Positions 36,108-45,615 are shown, counted from the stretch's first letter. The stretch is DNA of 64,000 nucleotides from Pseudorhodobacter ferrugineus DSM 5888 (GCF_000420745.1 NZ_ATVN01000003.1:62001-126000); one strand, 5' to 3'. Numbers and translations are program-made. Notes: generated from the letters alone by a model not told the origin.

Positions 36108-36481
36108 CGGGGGCAACACAGGCAGCAGCCGTTGCCGAAACTGCAGTACAGATGTTTGGTGTGCCGTCAGGGCAGCCCGTGACGTTGCAAGATTTGTTCT
36201 GGGAAGAGGGCGACAATCTGGTGTTGCGCGTGCGGTTTTTGACCCCGCAAATTGCGCGAGACGCTGGTACAGTGGATTATGACACGGCGACCAAGGACAT
36301 GCTGCATCTGTGCGACACGGTTGTACGGCCACAGGTCGAGGCGGGAGAGGATAAGCCGGATCAGATTATCATATCTTTTTCCGATATCGAGGTGCCGTTT
36401 GGCGAAGCAGACCCCGCTGCCACGCAGTTTTTCGAGGCCTATCGCATCGAAAATGGGGCCTGTATATGGGAGGTGTACTGA
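36104..36481 (+). CDS. uncharacterised 125-residue protein (DUF6497-like)
   Basis: The protein begins with a helix-forming MTGATQAAAVAETAVQMF and continues with GQPVTLQDLFWEEGDNLVLRVR and an acidic SDIEVPFGEADP segment, ending ENGACIWEVY. It resembles the DUF6497 family of Rhodobacterales, whose function is unknown; that assignment is from memory and not verified. There is no clear signal peptide in this frame. It is coupled to the 31-residue frame before it and lies in the pccB-pccA interval. Confidence 0.7.
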   Translation: MTGATQAAAVAETAVQMFGVPSGQPVTLQDLFWEEGDNLVLRVRFLTPQIARDAGTVDYDTATKDMLHLCDTVVRPQVEAGEDKPDQIIISFSDIEVPFGEADPAATQFFEAYRIENGACIWEVY

Positions 36482-36695
36482 TGAAACCGCTATATATGGT
36501 AGCAACAGGCAAAAACTCGCCGCTTCGTGATGTAGGCAAGCCACAGGGTGTCTTCTTGTGTAAAGACCTATGTCTTTCGTATCGGGGACAGGCTATTGTT
36601 TCTGAAGGCCGAACCCAAGCGGCCGATACCTTGCATTGGGGACGCTTTGCGGAACAGTCCGCGGAGTCAACCCCACAAAAAACCAGGAGTCGAGG

Positions 36696-36836
36696 ATGTC
36701 CACGAGCGCAAAAACAATTATCGCCCTTTGCACTGTTGCCTTTATGGCAGCTTGCGGCGGCGCAAAGCAGACTGAAACTGTTTACGTTGAAGAAGCTGTT
36801 TCGCAAGAGCCAGTCTACACCGGCAAATACAAGTAA
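36696..36836 (+). CDS. small lipoprotein
   Basis: The 46-residue product has a signal peptide with lipobox FMAAC (acylated Cys about residue 20) and a short acidic mature part ending in YTGKYK. An AGGAG site precedes the ATG and a strong terminator follows eight bases after the stop. Lipoprotein processing would anchor it in the periplasm or outer membrane. It belongs to a family of tiny Rhodobacterales lipoproteins of unknown role. The 214 bases before it hold a hairpin (36649-36662) but no convincing gene. Confidence 0.75.
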   Translation: MSTSAKTIIALCTVAFMAACGGAKQTETVYVEEAVSQEPVYTGKYK

Positions 36837-36843
36837 TATTTGG

Positions 36844-36885
36844 GGGCGGGCCGGTGGCGCGCTTGGCGCCATGCCCGCCCTTTTT
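36844..36885 (+). terminator. Rho-independent terminator after small lipoprotein
   Basis: GGGCGGGC (36844-36851) pairs with GCCCGCCC (36873-36880), with an inner TGGCGC/GCGCCA stem, followed by five T. Confidence 0.88.
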
Positions 36886-36929
36886 CTATCTGGAACCGCC
36901 TTTGCACCCGTCCAGATCGGGGGTGCAGC

Positions 36930-37331
36930 ATGATCAAGCATCGTGGGTTCCCCGGACGTCTGCCATCCACTGATTATCAATTTGTGATCCGCCGCGCCAA
37001 CAAGGCCGGTGCGACCAAGATCATCAAGCGCGAGCGGTATCGCGACCGTGCGAATGTGGACCGCGCCGCCGATGAAGGGTTCATGAAAGCGCTATGGACG
37101 CAGTTCGGCGAAGAGCCGTTCGAACGCGGCAATCTGGATGCGGGGCGGATATCGTGGCTGTTTGGCCGCGAAGTCGTTGCCGCCCAAGATCCATTTGACC
37201 CCGAAGACTATGAAGCGTTGTTGAAAATCAACGTGAAAGTCGCTGAAATTTCGTTCCCCAAGGTCTTTGCACCGGACGCCCCACCGCTTGAGGTGGACGA
37301 CTGGGCCGATTGGGATGATGAGGACGAATAG
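36930..37331 (+). CDS. uncharacterised acidic 133-residue protein
   Basis: The start at 36930 gives a basic N-terminal half (RRANKAGATKIIKRERYRDR) and a strongly acidic C terminus (DWADWDDEDE). No signal peptide or membrane segment is seen, and no family is recognised. It lies in the pccB-pccA interval after a terminator, so it probably has its own promoter. The mixed charge pattern is common in small nucleic-acid-associated proteins, but that is only a guess. Confidence 0.65.
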   Translation: MIKHRGFPGRLPSTDYQFVIRRANKAGATKIIKRERYRDRANVDRAADEGFMKALWTQFGEEPFERGNLDAGRISWLFGREVVAAQDPFDPEDYEALLKINVKVAEISFPKVFAPDAPPLEVDDWADWDDEDE

Positions 37332-37611
37332 GCATGAACCCGCGCATCCTTAGCAGAGAGCGGCGAGGTCTCGCCTGCGCCTTTGGGCCGGTTTCAATGC
37401 CGGTCTGGCAAAGGGTGCGCACTATATTTTTATGGTTTACCAAAGGGTTGAATGGGGCCTGTTTCGCAGGGAACAGGGCGGGTAAGGCCGTCTTGACGGG
37501 CCGCGCGGTTTGGGCAAAAATTGACGTGATGATCGCGGATTTCCCCTTTTATTCTTGGGCAAAGCCGTTAGAATCGGACGGAATAAAAACCCAAAATAGA
37601 GGCTTTGCAGT
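37332..37611 (+). other. 280-base gap with structured segment, no convincing gene
   Basis: No plausible coding frame with a ribosome site was found. A nested hairpin (CCTTTG at 37380-37385 with CAAAGG at 37409-37414, around inner CCGG/CCGG) is followed by an A/T-rich stretch, which could be an RNA structure or weak terminator. The gap must also hold the promoter of the lipoprotein at 37612. Confidence 0.35.
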
Positions 37612-37845
37612 ATGCGTAAATCAATTCTTCTTCTTGCCACAGTGGCCGCTTTCGGTCTTGCTGGCTGCGTTTCCAACAACCCGAATTCGCCAACCAATAA
37701 CGCCGCTGTGCGCACAATTGGCGGGGCCGCAGCAGGGGCCGTTATTGCCGACGCAACGGGCGGCAGCAAAACCAAAGGCGCGCTGGTTGGTGCCCTTATC
37801 GGTGGCGTTTCGTGCGGCCTGCCGGGCTTGCCCCAGTGCTACTAA
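37612..37845 (+). CDS. glycine-zipper lipoprotein
   Basis: The 77-residue protein has a lipoprotein signal with lipobox GLAGC (Cys about residue 19) and then glycine-zipper segments (IGGAAAGAVIADATGG and GALVGALIGG), like OsmB/YmgG-type outer-membrane lipoproteins. A Cys pair lies at the C terminus (SCGLPGLPQCY). It lies immediately upstream of pccA but is separated from it by a terminator, so it is likely independent of the carboxylase. Confidence 0.82.
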   Translation: MRKSILLLATVAAFGLAGCVSNNPNSPTNNAAVRTIGGAAAGAVIADATGGSKTKGALVGALIGGVSCGLPGLPQCY

Positions 37846-37890
37846 TTCCGGGCTGACGGCTGCGCGCAAGCGCGGCGTCACCATCGTTTC

Positions 37891-37926
37891 AAGGCCATTC
37901 GGGGTAGTCCCCCGAGTGGCCTTTTT
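37891..37926 (+). terminator. Rho-independent terminator before pccA
   Basis: AAGGCCA(T)TCGGGG pairs with CCCCGA(G)TGGCC in a long stem with one bulged position, followed by five T. It isolates pccA from the lipoprotein gene, so pccA needs its own promoter within the following 42 bases or earlier read-through. Confidence 0.85.
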
Positions 37927-37967
37927 GCATTTCCGCGCCGACGGCGCGTTTCCAAAAGGGGGCTGCC

Positions 37968-39971
37968 ATGTTTAATAAGATCCTTATCGCCAACCGTGGT
38001 GAAATTGCCTGTCGGGTTATCAAATCGGCCCGCGCGATGGGCATCAAAACCGTGGCGGTTTATTCGGATGCAGATCGCAATGCCTTGCATGTGCGCATGG
38101 CGGATGAGGCGGTGCATATTGGTCCGGCACCCGCCAACCAATCCTATATCGTGATTGACAAGATCATGGACGCCATTCGCCAAACGGGGGCCGAAGCGGT
38201 GCATCCGGGCTATGGATTTTTGTCCGAGAATATGAACTTTGCTGCCGCGCTGGAGGCTGAAGGCGTGGTGTTCATCGGGCCGCCTTCCTCCGCGATTGAG
38301 CAGATGGGCGACAAGATTACATCCAAAAAGCTGGCGATGGAGGCGGGGGTTTCCACCGTGCCCGGCTATATGGGGATTATTGAGGATGCCGATGAGGCCG
38401 TAAAAATCTCGGGTGAAATTGGCTATCCGGTGATGATTAAGGCCAGCGCGGGCGGTGGCGGCAAGGGCATGCGGATCGCGTGGAGCGAGTCAGAGGTAAA
38501 GGAAGGGTTTGAGTCGTCCAAGAACGAGGCGGCGAATTCCTTTGGCGATGACCGGATTTTCATTGAGAAATTTGTGACCCAACCGCGCCATATTGAAATT
38601 CAGGTGCTGGCCGACAAGCATGGCAATTGCGTTTATTTGCACGAACGCGAGTGTTCGATCCAGCGGCGGAACCAAAAGGTGATTGAGGAAGCGCCAAGCC
38701 CGTTCTTGGATGAGGCGACCCGCAAGGCGATGGGCGAGCAGGCCTGTGCTTTGGCGCAAGCCGTGGGCTATACCAGTGCTGGGACGGTGGAGTTTATCGT
38801 CGACGGTGCGCGCAATTTCTATTTCCTGGAAATGAACACGCGTTTGCAGGTGGAACACCCTGTGACCGAGCTGATTACCGGCGTTGATTTGGTCGAACAG
38901 ATGATCCGCGTGGCGCATGGTGAGGCGCTGCCGTTCAAGCAAAGCGATTTGAAAATCAACGGCTGGGCGATGGAAAGCCGGCTTTATGCCGAAGACCCGT
39001 ATCGCGGGTTCTTGCCTTCCATTGGCCGCCTGACCCGTTACCGCCCGCCGGTTGAGGGAACCACGGCGGCAGGGGGCATTGTGCGCAACGATACCGGCGT
39101 GTTTGAAGGCGGCGAGATCAGCATGTTTTATGACCCGATGATCGCCAAGCTGTGCACTTGGGGGCCAACGCGGGAGCAGGCGATTGAAGAAATGCGGCTG
39201 GCGCTGGACACGTTCGAGGTGGAAGGGATCGGGCATAACCTGCCGTTCTGTTCGGCCGTGATGGACCATCCGCGTTTTGTGTCGGGCGATATTACGACGG
39301 CGTTTATTGCCGAGGAATATCCAGACGGGTTTGCCGGCGTGACGCTGGACGAGGCGCTGTCGCGCCGTGTTGTGGCGGCGGCGGCGGCAATGAACCGCGT
39401 GGCCGAAATTCGACGCACGCGTATTTCGGGCACGATGGACAACCACGAGCGCAAAGTCGGGACAGATTGGAACGTGGCCCTGCAAGGCGGGTCACATAAC
39501 GTGACGATTGCAGCCGATAAGGGCGGGTCCACTGTGCGCTTTGCCGATGGGGCAGAGATGCGGGTGGAAAGCGACTGGACGCCGGGGCAACCGCTTGCGC
39601 GCCTTACGGTCGATGGTGCACCCTTGGTGATGAAGGTCGGCAAGGTGCCGTCGGGCTTCCGGCTACGGCTGCGTGGGGCGGATTTTACCTGCCATGTGCG
39701 CACCCCGCGTCAGGCCGAACTGGCGGGTTTGATGCTGGAAAAGGTGGCACCCGACACGTCGAAATACCTGCTTTGCCCGATGCCCGGTTTGATTGTAAAA
39801 ATCAACGTGGGCGTTGGCGATGAGGTGCAAGAAGGCCAAGCGCTTGCCACGGTCGAGGCGATGAAGATGGAAAACATCCTGCGCGCCGAGAAAAAAGGCG
39901 TCATCAAGCTGATCAAAGCCACTGCGGGCGAAAGTCTGAAGGTGGACGAAGTGATTATGGAGTTTGAATGA
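37968..39971 (+). CDS. pccA: propionyl-CoA carboxylase alpha chain
   Basis: PccA carboxylates its own biotin with ATP and bicarbonate. The 667-residue protein has the biotin carboxylase domain (ANRGEIACRVI near residue 10, ATP-grasp KASAGGGGKGMRI, metal/ATP motif FLEMNTRLQVEHPVTE), the BT linker region and a C-terminal biotinyl domain with Lys633 in VEAMKMEN. It works with pccB. The two are not adjacent here: small genes and two terminators lie between them. Confidence 0.97.
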   Translation: MFNKILIANRGEIACRVIKSARAMGIKTVAVYSDADRNALHVRMADEAVHIGPAPANQSYIVIDKIMDAIRQTGAEAVHPGYGFLSENMNFAAALEAEGVVFIGPPSSAIEQMGDKITSKKLAMEAGVSTVPGYMGIIEDADEAVKISGEIGYPVMIKASAGGGGKGMRIAWSESEVKEGFESSKNEAANSFGDDRIFIEKFVTQPRHIEIQVLADKHGNCVYLHERECSIQRRNQKVIEEAPSPFLDEATRKAMGEQACALAQAVGYTSAGTVEFIVDGARNFYFLEMNTRLQVEHPVTELITGVDLVEQMIRVAHGEALPFKQSDLKINGWAMESRLYAEDPYRGFLPSIGRLTRYRPPVEGTTAAGGIVRNDTGVFEGGEISMFYDPMIAKLCTWGPTREQAIEEMRLALDTFEVEGIGHNLPFCSAVMDHPRFVSGDITTAFIAEEYPDGFAGVTLDEALSRRVVAAAAAMNRVAEIRRTRISGTMDNHERKVGTDWNVALQGGSHNVTIAADKGGSTVRFADGAEMRVESDWTPGQPLARLTVDGAPLVMKVGKVPSGFRLRLRGADFTCHVRTPRQAELAGLMLEKVAPDTSKYLLCPMPGLIVKINVGVGDEVQEGQALATVEAMKMENILRAEKKGVIKLIKATAGESLKVDEVIMEFE

Positions 39972-40019
39972 GGTGACAGGGCTGTTCGAAGATCACTCAC
40001 ATATTAAACATGGGCAAAT

Positions 40020-40034
40020 GTTCACATTTTGTTC
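40020..40034 (+). promoter_or_regulatory. LexA (SOS) box upstream of Y-family polymerase
   Basis: GTTCACATTTTGTTC is a perfect GTTC-N7-GTTC, the LexA operator of alphaproteobacteria, directly followed by TATAGT, a plausible -10 box. It lies 38 bases before the polymerase start, indicating DNA-damage induction. Confidence 0.85.
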
Positions 40035-40072
40035 TATAGTAAGATCTTCGCAATCAACTGAGTCGTGGGCTT

Positions 40073-41305
40073 ATGTCGCGCAAGGTGTCTACTCTGTTCT
40101 TCGATATGAACAGCTTTTACGCATCGGTGGCCCAAGCCGTCGAACCCGCTTTGATGGACAGGCCCGTCGGCGTATTGACCACGGATGCGCCGAACGCGGC
40201 CTGTATCGCAGCCAGTATCGAGGCCAAGCGCTGCGGTGTGAAGATGGGAACACGGCAGGACGAGGCGCGCCAACTTTGCCCCGGGATCGTGTTTCGTCCG
40301 GTAAAGCACGATGTTTGCGTGACGTTTCATCATGCAATTTTGCGGGCGGTCGACACCGTGCTACCGGTGGATCGGGTGTGGTCTATCGACGAGTGTTCCT
40401 GCCGTTTGACCGGATCGCAACAAGACCTGACAACGGCGTTAGAGATTGGCCGCAATTTGCAACGCGCGATTTTGCGGCTGGTTCATCCCGCCTTGCGCAG
40501 TTCGGTCGGGGTGGCGCCGACCCGTTTGCTGGCGAAACTGGCGGCGGGATTGGAAAAGCCGGGGGGGCTGCATTGGCTGCTGCCCGAGATTTTACCAGAT
40601 CGGATCGCCCATCTGGCGATGGACGACTTGCCCGGTGTTTCCGGGCGGATGCGCGCGCGTCTAGAGGCGGCGGGCATTATGGATGTGGCCACGCTGTATG
40701 CGCTGGACGCCAAACAGGCCCGTGCAATTTGGGGCAGTGTTACGGGCGAACGGTTTGTCCGCGAATTGCGCGGCGAGGATGTCGAGTGGCCACAGACCAA
40801 GCGCGGTATGATCGGGCATGGTCAGGTGTTGACGGCGAGGAACAAAACCGTGGAGGGCGCGCGGTTGGTGGGACGGCGGTTGTTGGTCAAGGCCGCGGCG
40901 CGGTTGCGGCGCGAGGGATTTTACGCGGGCAGCCTGCATGTCGGGGTGAAATGTGCCCGCGCGGGTCATTTGTCATATGGCGGAGAAATCGGTTTTACAC
41001 AGGACACGATTTTTCTGTTGGAAACCTTCGACAGATATTGGGCAAGGTTTCCAAGATATTGGCCGCTGGCTGTCAACGTCAATCTGGGCGGATTACTGCC
41101 CGAGGCAGAGTATATGCCGGATATTTTTGCCGTGCCCGAGGCTATGGCGCGCAGTCGCAACTTGAATGCGGCTGTCGACCGTCTGAACCAGCGGTTCGGG
41201 CAAGATACAATCCGTTACGGTCAATTGCCGCCACATCATGTGCCATATACGGGGGCAAAAATTGCCTTTGGACGGATCCCCGATTTCGAGGATTTTCGAG
41301 AGTAG
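40073..41305 (+). CDS. Y-family DNA polymerase (DinB paralogue), SOS-regulated
   Basis: The 410-residue protein has the Y-family palm motifs: FFDMNSFYASV (first metal aspartate), and SIDECS with the second Asp/Glu pair where DinB normally has SIDEAY. An HhH-like LPGVSGRMRARLEAAG thumb segment follows. The C terminus ends PDFEDFRE, with no obvious beta-clamp motif. It should carry out error-prone translesion synthesis. A perfect LexA box lies upstream. It is an alphaproteobacterial DinB paralogue rather than the standard DinB or the ImuB of dnaE2 cassettes. Confidence 0.88.
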   Translation: MSRKVSTLFFDMNSFYASVAQAVEPALMDRPVGVLTTDAPNAACIAASIEAKRCGVKMGTRQDEARQLCPGIVFRPVKHDVCVTFHHAILRAVDTVLPVDRVWSIDECSCRLTGSQQDLTTALEIGRNLQRAILRLVHPALRSSVGVAPTRLLAKLAAGLEKPGGLHWLLPEILPDRIAHLAMDDLPGVSGRMRARLEAAGIMDVATLYALDAKQARAIWGSVTGERFVRELRGEDVEWPQTKRGMIGHGQVLTARNKTVEGARLVGRRLLVKAAARLRREGFYAGSLHVGVKCARAGHLSYGGEIGFTQDTIFLLETFDRYWARFPRYWPLAVNVNLGGLLPEAEYMPDIFAVPEAMARSRNLNAAVDRLNQRFGQDTIRYGQLPPHHVPYTGAKIAFGRIPDFEDFRE

Positions 41306-41312
41306 CGCGCGG

Positions 41313-41750
41313 CTACCGCCCTGCCGGAAACCGTTCCAACAACTCCTGTCGGGCCATTGGAAATTTGTCGATGGCGCGGGTAATTTCGCGTACATCCCAC
41401 GGGCGGGGTTTGCGGATTTCAATCTCGCCATCCTTGTCCAACAGCACCAGAGAAAACCCACGGGGCCGCAGTTTTTGGCGGAAAAAGCTGGCGGCGGCGG
41501 GGTTGGTATCGACGATCACCACCACATCGCGGTCGGCCAGCGCCTGCGGCTGTTCGGCCAGATATTCCAGCTGTGTGGTGACGGACGGGTCATTGGGGCT
41601 GTCGGCAAACACCACAATGGGGCGTTTGAGCCACAGAAATTCGGCCATCGTGACACCCGGCGCGTCAATCACGACCAGTGGCGCGTTGTCCTGTGCGGCG
41701 GCGCTAAACGGCAGAAATACTGCCAGAACAAGAATTTGAAGTCGTTTCAT
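41313..41750 (-). CDS. secreted DUF4174 protein
   Basis: The 145-residue protein has a signal peptide ending at FSAAAQD and a mature part ending with [19 protein letters not shown], typical of the DUF4174 family. The fold resembles thioredoxin-like proteins but lacks a CxxC motif. It converges on the polymerase gene with seven bases between them. Its function is unknown. Confidence 0.8.
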   Translation of the reverse strand: MKRLQILVLAVFLPFSAAAQDNAPLVVIDAPGVTMAEFLWLKRPIVVFADSPNDPSVTTQLEYLAEQPQALADRDVVVIVDTNPAAASFFRQKLRPRGFSLVLLDKDGEIEIRKPRPWDVREITRAIDKFPMARQELLERFPAGR

Positions 41751-41845
41751 GCGGTCTCCTTACCCTTGATATAGGGTGTCTTGGCCGTAAACCAAAGCAA
41801 GATCGTCAAAGGATGTGTCCTTTGGCCAAAGTGAAGGAAAAACTC

Positions 41846-43975
41846 ATGACGGATGCGACAAAAACCTGGAGCGAGTTGGCGCAAAAAGAGCTGAAAGGCC
41901 GCGATCCGGCGAGCCTTGAATGGGAGACGCTGGAAGGGATCCGCGTGAAGCCTTTGTACACCGAGGCCGATGTGGCGGACCTGCCGCATATGGGCGGGGT
42001 GCCGGGTGTGGGGCCGTTTACGCGCGGGGTGCGGGCAACGATGTATGCGGGGCGCCCGTGGACCATCCGGCAATATGCGGGGTTTTCGACCGCCGAGGCA
42101 TCGAACGCGTTTTATCGCAAGGCGCTGGCGGCGGGGCAGCAGGGCGTGTCGGTGGCGTTCGATTTGGCCACCCATCGTGGGTACGATTCAGACCATCCGC
42201 GGGTGGAAGGTGACGTCGGCAAGGCTGGTGTGGCGATAGATTCTGTCGAGGACATGAAGCTGCTGTTTAACGGTATCCCGCTGGAAAAGATCAGTGTTTC
42301 CATGACAATGAACGGTGCTGTGATCCCGATTTTGGCGAATTTCATCGTGACCGGCGAGGAACAAGGCGTCAGCCGCGATTTGCTGTCGGGGACCATTCAG
42401 AACGACATTTTGAAAGAGTTCATGGTACGCAATACCTATGTGTATCCGCCCGAACCCTCGATGCGGATCATCGCGGATATTATCGAATATACATCCGCCG
42501 AGATGCCGAAATTCAACTCGATCTCAATCTCGGGTTATCACATGCAAGAGGCCGGCGCGAATTTGGTGCAGGAATTGGCCTATACGCTGGCGGACGGGCG
42601 CGAATATGTGCGTGCGGCGATTGAACGCGGCATGGATGTCGATGCCTTTGCGGGGCGATTGTCGTTTTTCTTTGCCATCGGGATGAATTTTTTCATGGAG
42701 GCGGCCAAGCTGCGCGCGGCGCGTTTGCTGTGGCACAAGATTATGACCGAGTTTGGGGCCAAGAAGCCGGGCAGCCTGATGCTGCGCACACATTGCCAAA
42801 CTTCGGGTGTCAGTTTGCAAGAACAAGACCCCTATAACAACGTGGTTCGCACGGCCTATGAGGCGATGGCGGCGGCACTGGGTGGCACGCAAAGCTTGCA
42901 TACCAATGCGCTGGATGAGGCGATTGCGCTGCCGACCGAATTTTCGGCGCGGATTGCCCGAAATACCCAGTTGATTTTGCAAGAAGAAACTGGCGTGACA
43001 CGGGTCGTCGACCCGCTGGCTGGCAGCTATTATGTGGAAAGCCTGACCGCGCAATTGGCAGACGAGGCGTGGAAGCTGATTACCGAAGTCGAGGAAATGG
43101 GCGGCATGACCAAAGCTGTCGCCACCGGCATGCCTAAGTTGCGGATTGAGGAATCTGCAGCGCGCAGGCAGGCCATGATCGACCGTGGGCAAGAGGTGAT
43201 TGTCGGGGTCAACAAATACAAGCTGGACAAACAAGACCCGATCGACATTCTGGATATCGACAACGTAGCGGTGCGGGAAAGCCAGATCGCGCGGCTTACA
43301 GCGATGCGCGCCACCCGTGATCAAGCCGCATGTGATGCGGCGCTGCATGAACTGACCCGCCGCGCGCGCGATGGGGGTAATTTGCTGGAAGCGGCGGTTG
43401 ATGCCGCGCGCGCGCGGGCATCGGTAGGGGAAATCAGTATGGCAATGGAAGAAGTGTTTGGCCGCCACCGCGCCGAGGTGAAAACGCTGGCGGGCGTCTA
43501 CGGCGCTGCATACGAAGGCGATGCAGGCTTTGCTGCGATCCAGAAGGATGTGGAGGATTTTGCCGAGGCCGAGGGCCGCCGCCCGCGTATGCTGGTGGTA
43601 AAAATGGGCCAAGACGGGCATGACCGTGGTGCCAAGGTCATCGCCACGGCCTTTGCCGATATCGGCTTTGACGTGGATGTGGGGCCGCTGTTCCAAACCC
43701 CAGAGGAAGCGGCGCAGGATGCGATTGACAATGATGTGCATGTCATCGGCATTTCATCCCAAGCGGCGGGCCATAAAACCCTTGCACCGAAACTGGTGCA
43801 GGCGCTGAAGGCGGCGGGGGCGGGGGATATTCTGGTGATTTGCGGTGGGGTCATTCCACAGCAAGACTACCAATTCCTCTATGATGCGGGTGTCAAAGCA
43901 ATTTTCGGCCCCGGCACCAACATCCCCGAAGCCGCTAAGGACATCTTGCGCTTGATTCGCGCAGCGCGGGCCTAA
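41846..43975 (+). CDS. scpA: methylmalonyl-CoA mutase
   Basis: This adenosylcobalamin enzyme converts (R)-methylmalonyl-CoA to succinyl-CoA, the last step of propionyl-CoA assimilation. The start at 41846 (MTDATKTW) gives 709 residues: an N-terminal TIM barrel with the CoA-binding channel ([19 protein letters not shown]) and a C-terminal B12 domain with the DxHxxG motif at Asp590, His592 and Gly595 (DGHDRG). It is a single-chain enzyme. The matching epimerase was not found in the window. A terminator follows at 44077-44098. Confidence 0.97.
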   Translation: MTDATKTWSELAQKELKGRDPASLEWETLEGIRVKPLYTEADVADLPHMGGVPGVGPFTRGVRATMYAGRPWTIRQYAGFSTAEASNAFYRKALAAGQQGVSVAFDLATHRGYDSDHPRVEGDVGKAGVAIDSVEDMKLLFNGIPLEKISVSMTMNGAVIPILANFIVTGEEQGVSRDLLSGTIQNDILKEFMVRNTYVYPPEPSMRIIADIIEYTSAEMPKFNSISISGYHMQEAGANLVQELAYTLADGREYVRAAIERGMDVDAFAGRLSFFFAIGMNFFMEAAKLRAARLLWHKIMTEFGAKKPGSLMLRTHCQTSGVSLQEQDPYNNVVRTAYEAMAAALGGTQSLHTNALDEAIALPTEFSARIARNTQLILQEETGVTRVVDPLAGSYYVESLTAQLADEAWKLITEVEEMGGMTKAVATGMPKLRIEESAARRQAMIDRGQEVIVGVNKYKLDKQDPIDILDIDNVAVRESQIARLTAMRATRDQAACDAALHELTRRARDGGNLLEAAVDAARARASVGEISMAMEEVFGRHRAEVKTLAGVYGAAYEGDAGFAAIQKDVEDFAEAEGRRPRMLVVKMGQDGHDRGAKVIATAFADIGFDVDVGPLFQTPEEAAQDAIDNDVHVIGISSQAAGHKTLAPKLVQALKAAGAGDILVICGGVIPQQDYQFLYDAGVKAIFGPGTNIPEAAKDILRLIRAARA

Positions 43976-43978
43976 ACC

Positions 43979-44009
43979 AAAAAGCGCGGCCATATAATAC
44001 CGGCCGCGC
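43979..44009 (-). terminator. leftward terminator between mutase and secreted protein
   Basis: GCGCGGCC (43984-43991) and GGCCGCGC (44002-44009) form a perfect stem. Read leftward it is followed by five T, so it ends the transcript of the gene at 44119-44505. Confidence 0.75.
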
Positions 44010-44076
44010 CCCTTCGCCCGCGTCCAGCTTTCTGTTCGGCAAAAATATCTTCAGGGGGTGAGGGGCGCAGCCCCGA

Positions 44077-44098
44077 GGGGGCGCGAGCGCCCCCTTTT
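44077..44098 (+). terminator. rightward terminator after methylmalonyl-CoA mutase
   Basis: GGGGGCGC (44077-44084) pairs with GCGCCCCC (44087-44094) in a tight stem followed by four T. Confidence 0.8.
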
Positions 44099-44118
44099 GC
44101 TGCCAAACCAAAATGTTC

Positions 44119-44505
44119 CTAAAGCTCGATCTGCCCTTCGGGCTTTTGATCCAGCGGCGGGTTCGTATCGGGCGCTGGTAGGTCAGGCGGTGGCGGCGCG
44201 CCAATTTTACGGCGGATGATGATATCGCCGTTGTCCAACCGTTCGGGCGGGTCGTAATTTTGCACGTCGCCAACCAGCTCGGCGAGTTGCCGTGCCATCG
44301 GTTCCAGATCTTTCATCGCTTTGGCCATTTCGTCCAAGGCGGGTTCCATGTCTTGCATCAGCCCGTCAAACAGCAGGCGAAAGCCGCGTTCCATCAGGCT
44401 GAAACCTTCCTCGCGGTCGGTTTGCGCGTCTTGCGCAAGCAAGGGTGAGGGAGATGCCAGCGCAAGGGTCAGGCACAGCACGCAAGGGGTGAATATCTGT
44501 TTCAT
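44119..44505 (-). CDS. secreted helical protein of unknown function
   Basis: The start at 44505 (MKQIFTPC) gives 128 residues with a signal peptide ending LLAQDAQ. The mature part is helical (EEGFSLMERGFRLLFDGLM and MEPALDEMAKAM repeats), with a Pro-rich C terminus. Similar Roseobacter proteins are often labelled AAA+ ATPase, but no Walker motif is visible here, so that name is not used. The cellular role is unknown. Confidence 0.7.
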   Translation of the reverse strand: MKQIFTPCVLCLTLALASPSPLLAQDAQTDREEGFSLMERGFRLLFDGLMQDMEPALDEMAKAMKDLEPMARQLAELVGDVQNYDPPERLDNGDIIIRRKIGAPPPPDLPAPDTNPPLDQKPEGQIEL

Positions 44506-44547
44506 ATGCCCAATATGGGGGGGAAGTCTGTTCATTACCAGCCCCGA

Positions 44548-45615
44548 TCATGCGCCAAAATGCAGGTCCAACGTCACAGGAAAATGGTCCGATGCCGTCA
44601 GCAACGCCTCTCGCAATTCGGGTATGCGCCAACAATCGGGGTCATCCATCGGGTGCCAGATGCGCCAGACGGGGGCGGCGGGGGCCAGATTGGGCGACAC
44701 CAGAATGAAATCCAGCAAGGCCTGAAAGTAGCGATTTTTGTCCGGGTCATAAAACCGCGCCGACGTGGGGGCGACGCCAAGTTTGCGGCCCAAGATCATT
44801 TCGGCATGCGGTTCCATAAGCTGGAGATCGACGGGACCATCGGCGCCGATCACAATTTCAATCCCCGATTTACCAAACAGTTTTTCGTATTCGTCCAAAC
44901 CGGGACCATCGTTGAAATCGCCCAACACAATCAGCCCTTCACCTTGTGCCAGTTGCGCGTCCACCCGCGCGCGCAGCCACATGCACTGCGCAAGTTGCTT
45001 GCGGCGGTTTTCAATCGCGATGCGCGACACCTCGGCAGGGTTGCGCGCCCCGTGCGGGGATTTGGACTTGGCATGGACCCCGATCAACCGCACGTCTTGC
45101 CCCGTCAGGCGGTCGTGCAACGCCACCTCGAGCGGGGGTTTGGAAAAGCGGATGCGTTCGGGGCGGGCATCGACGTTCAGGTCATGGCGAAAAACCCCGT
45201 CAAAGCGTGGGACGCCTTGGGTGCCTGTCGCCTCGCCCAGTGGGGAATGGCTGGCGGCCAGGCGGTCAGGATCGTACATAAACGCAATCTCTTGTTCGGT
45301 TTCCGAGGTGAATCCGTGCAGCGCGCGGGTGGTGCGCAAGCCGAAATGGCGGGCAAAGGTTTCAAGTGCCGTAATGGTGCTGCGGTGGGATCCGGTATCG
45401 GGGGCCTCGATAATCATCACGCCGTCTGCGTCCATTGCGGTAAATACGATGCCAAGCGCCGCAAGCTGTTCGGCGCGGGTTATCCCATAGCGGGCAGAGC
45501 GACCATTATCCCCCATAAGCCGGCCCGCATCATCAAACAAGCCGTTGAACCATTCGACATTATAGGTCGCAAGACGCAGCTTTTTTGGGGGGGGATCAGG
45601 CGGCACGTTTGCCAT
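44548..45615 (-). CDS. endonuclease/exonuclease/phosphatase family protein
   Basis: The 355-residue protein begins LRLATYNVEWFNGLF, the EEP-fold start with a metal-binding Asn, and later has VLGDFNDGPG and a final SDHFPVTLDL, which are the family's signature Asp/Asn and His motifs. It lacks a signal peptide and is cytoplasmic. Family members act on DNA, phosphoesters or lipids; the exact role is not clear. It overlaps the preceding TerB-J gene by 20 bases. Confidence 0.84.
   Translation of the reverse strand: MANVPPDPPPKKLRLATYNVEWFNGLFDDAGRLMGDNGRSARYGITRAEQLAALGIVFTAMDADGVMIIEAPDTGSHRSTITALETFARHFGLRTTRALHGFTSETEQEIAFMYDPDRLAASHSPLGEATGTQGVPRFDGVFRHDLNVDARPERIRFSKPPLEVALHDRLTGQDVRLIGVHAKSKSPHGARNPAEVSRIAIENRRKQLAQCMWLRARVDAQLAQGEGLIVLGDFNDGPGLDEYEKLFGKSGIEIVIGADGPVDLQLMEPHAEMILGRKLGVAPTSARFYDPDKNRYFQALLDFILVSPNLAPAAPVWRIWHPMDDPDCWRIPELREALLTASDHFPVTLDLHFGA

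Noticed and set aside
36481-36933. Frame starting ATGAAACCG after the DUF6497-like gene
   Set aside because: Its later part overlaps the lipoprotein in another frame and uses rare codons; no ribosome site stands out.
37334-37975. 213-residue rightward frame between lipoproteins
   Set aside because: It crosses a lipoprotein gene and a terminator in another frame, and its composition is unlike real genes here.
41302-41316. GTAGC/GCTAC hairpin at the polymerase stop
   Set aside because: It is a five-pair stem without a T-tract and overlaps the stop codon.
39964-41739. 591-residue frame over the Y-family polymerase
   Set aside because: It is a shadow of the polymerase gene with arginine/glycine-rich sequence and no domain.
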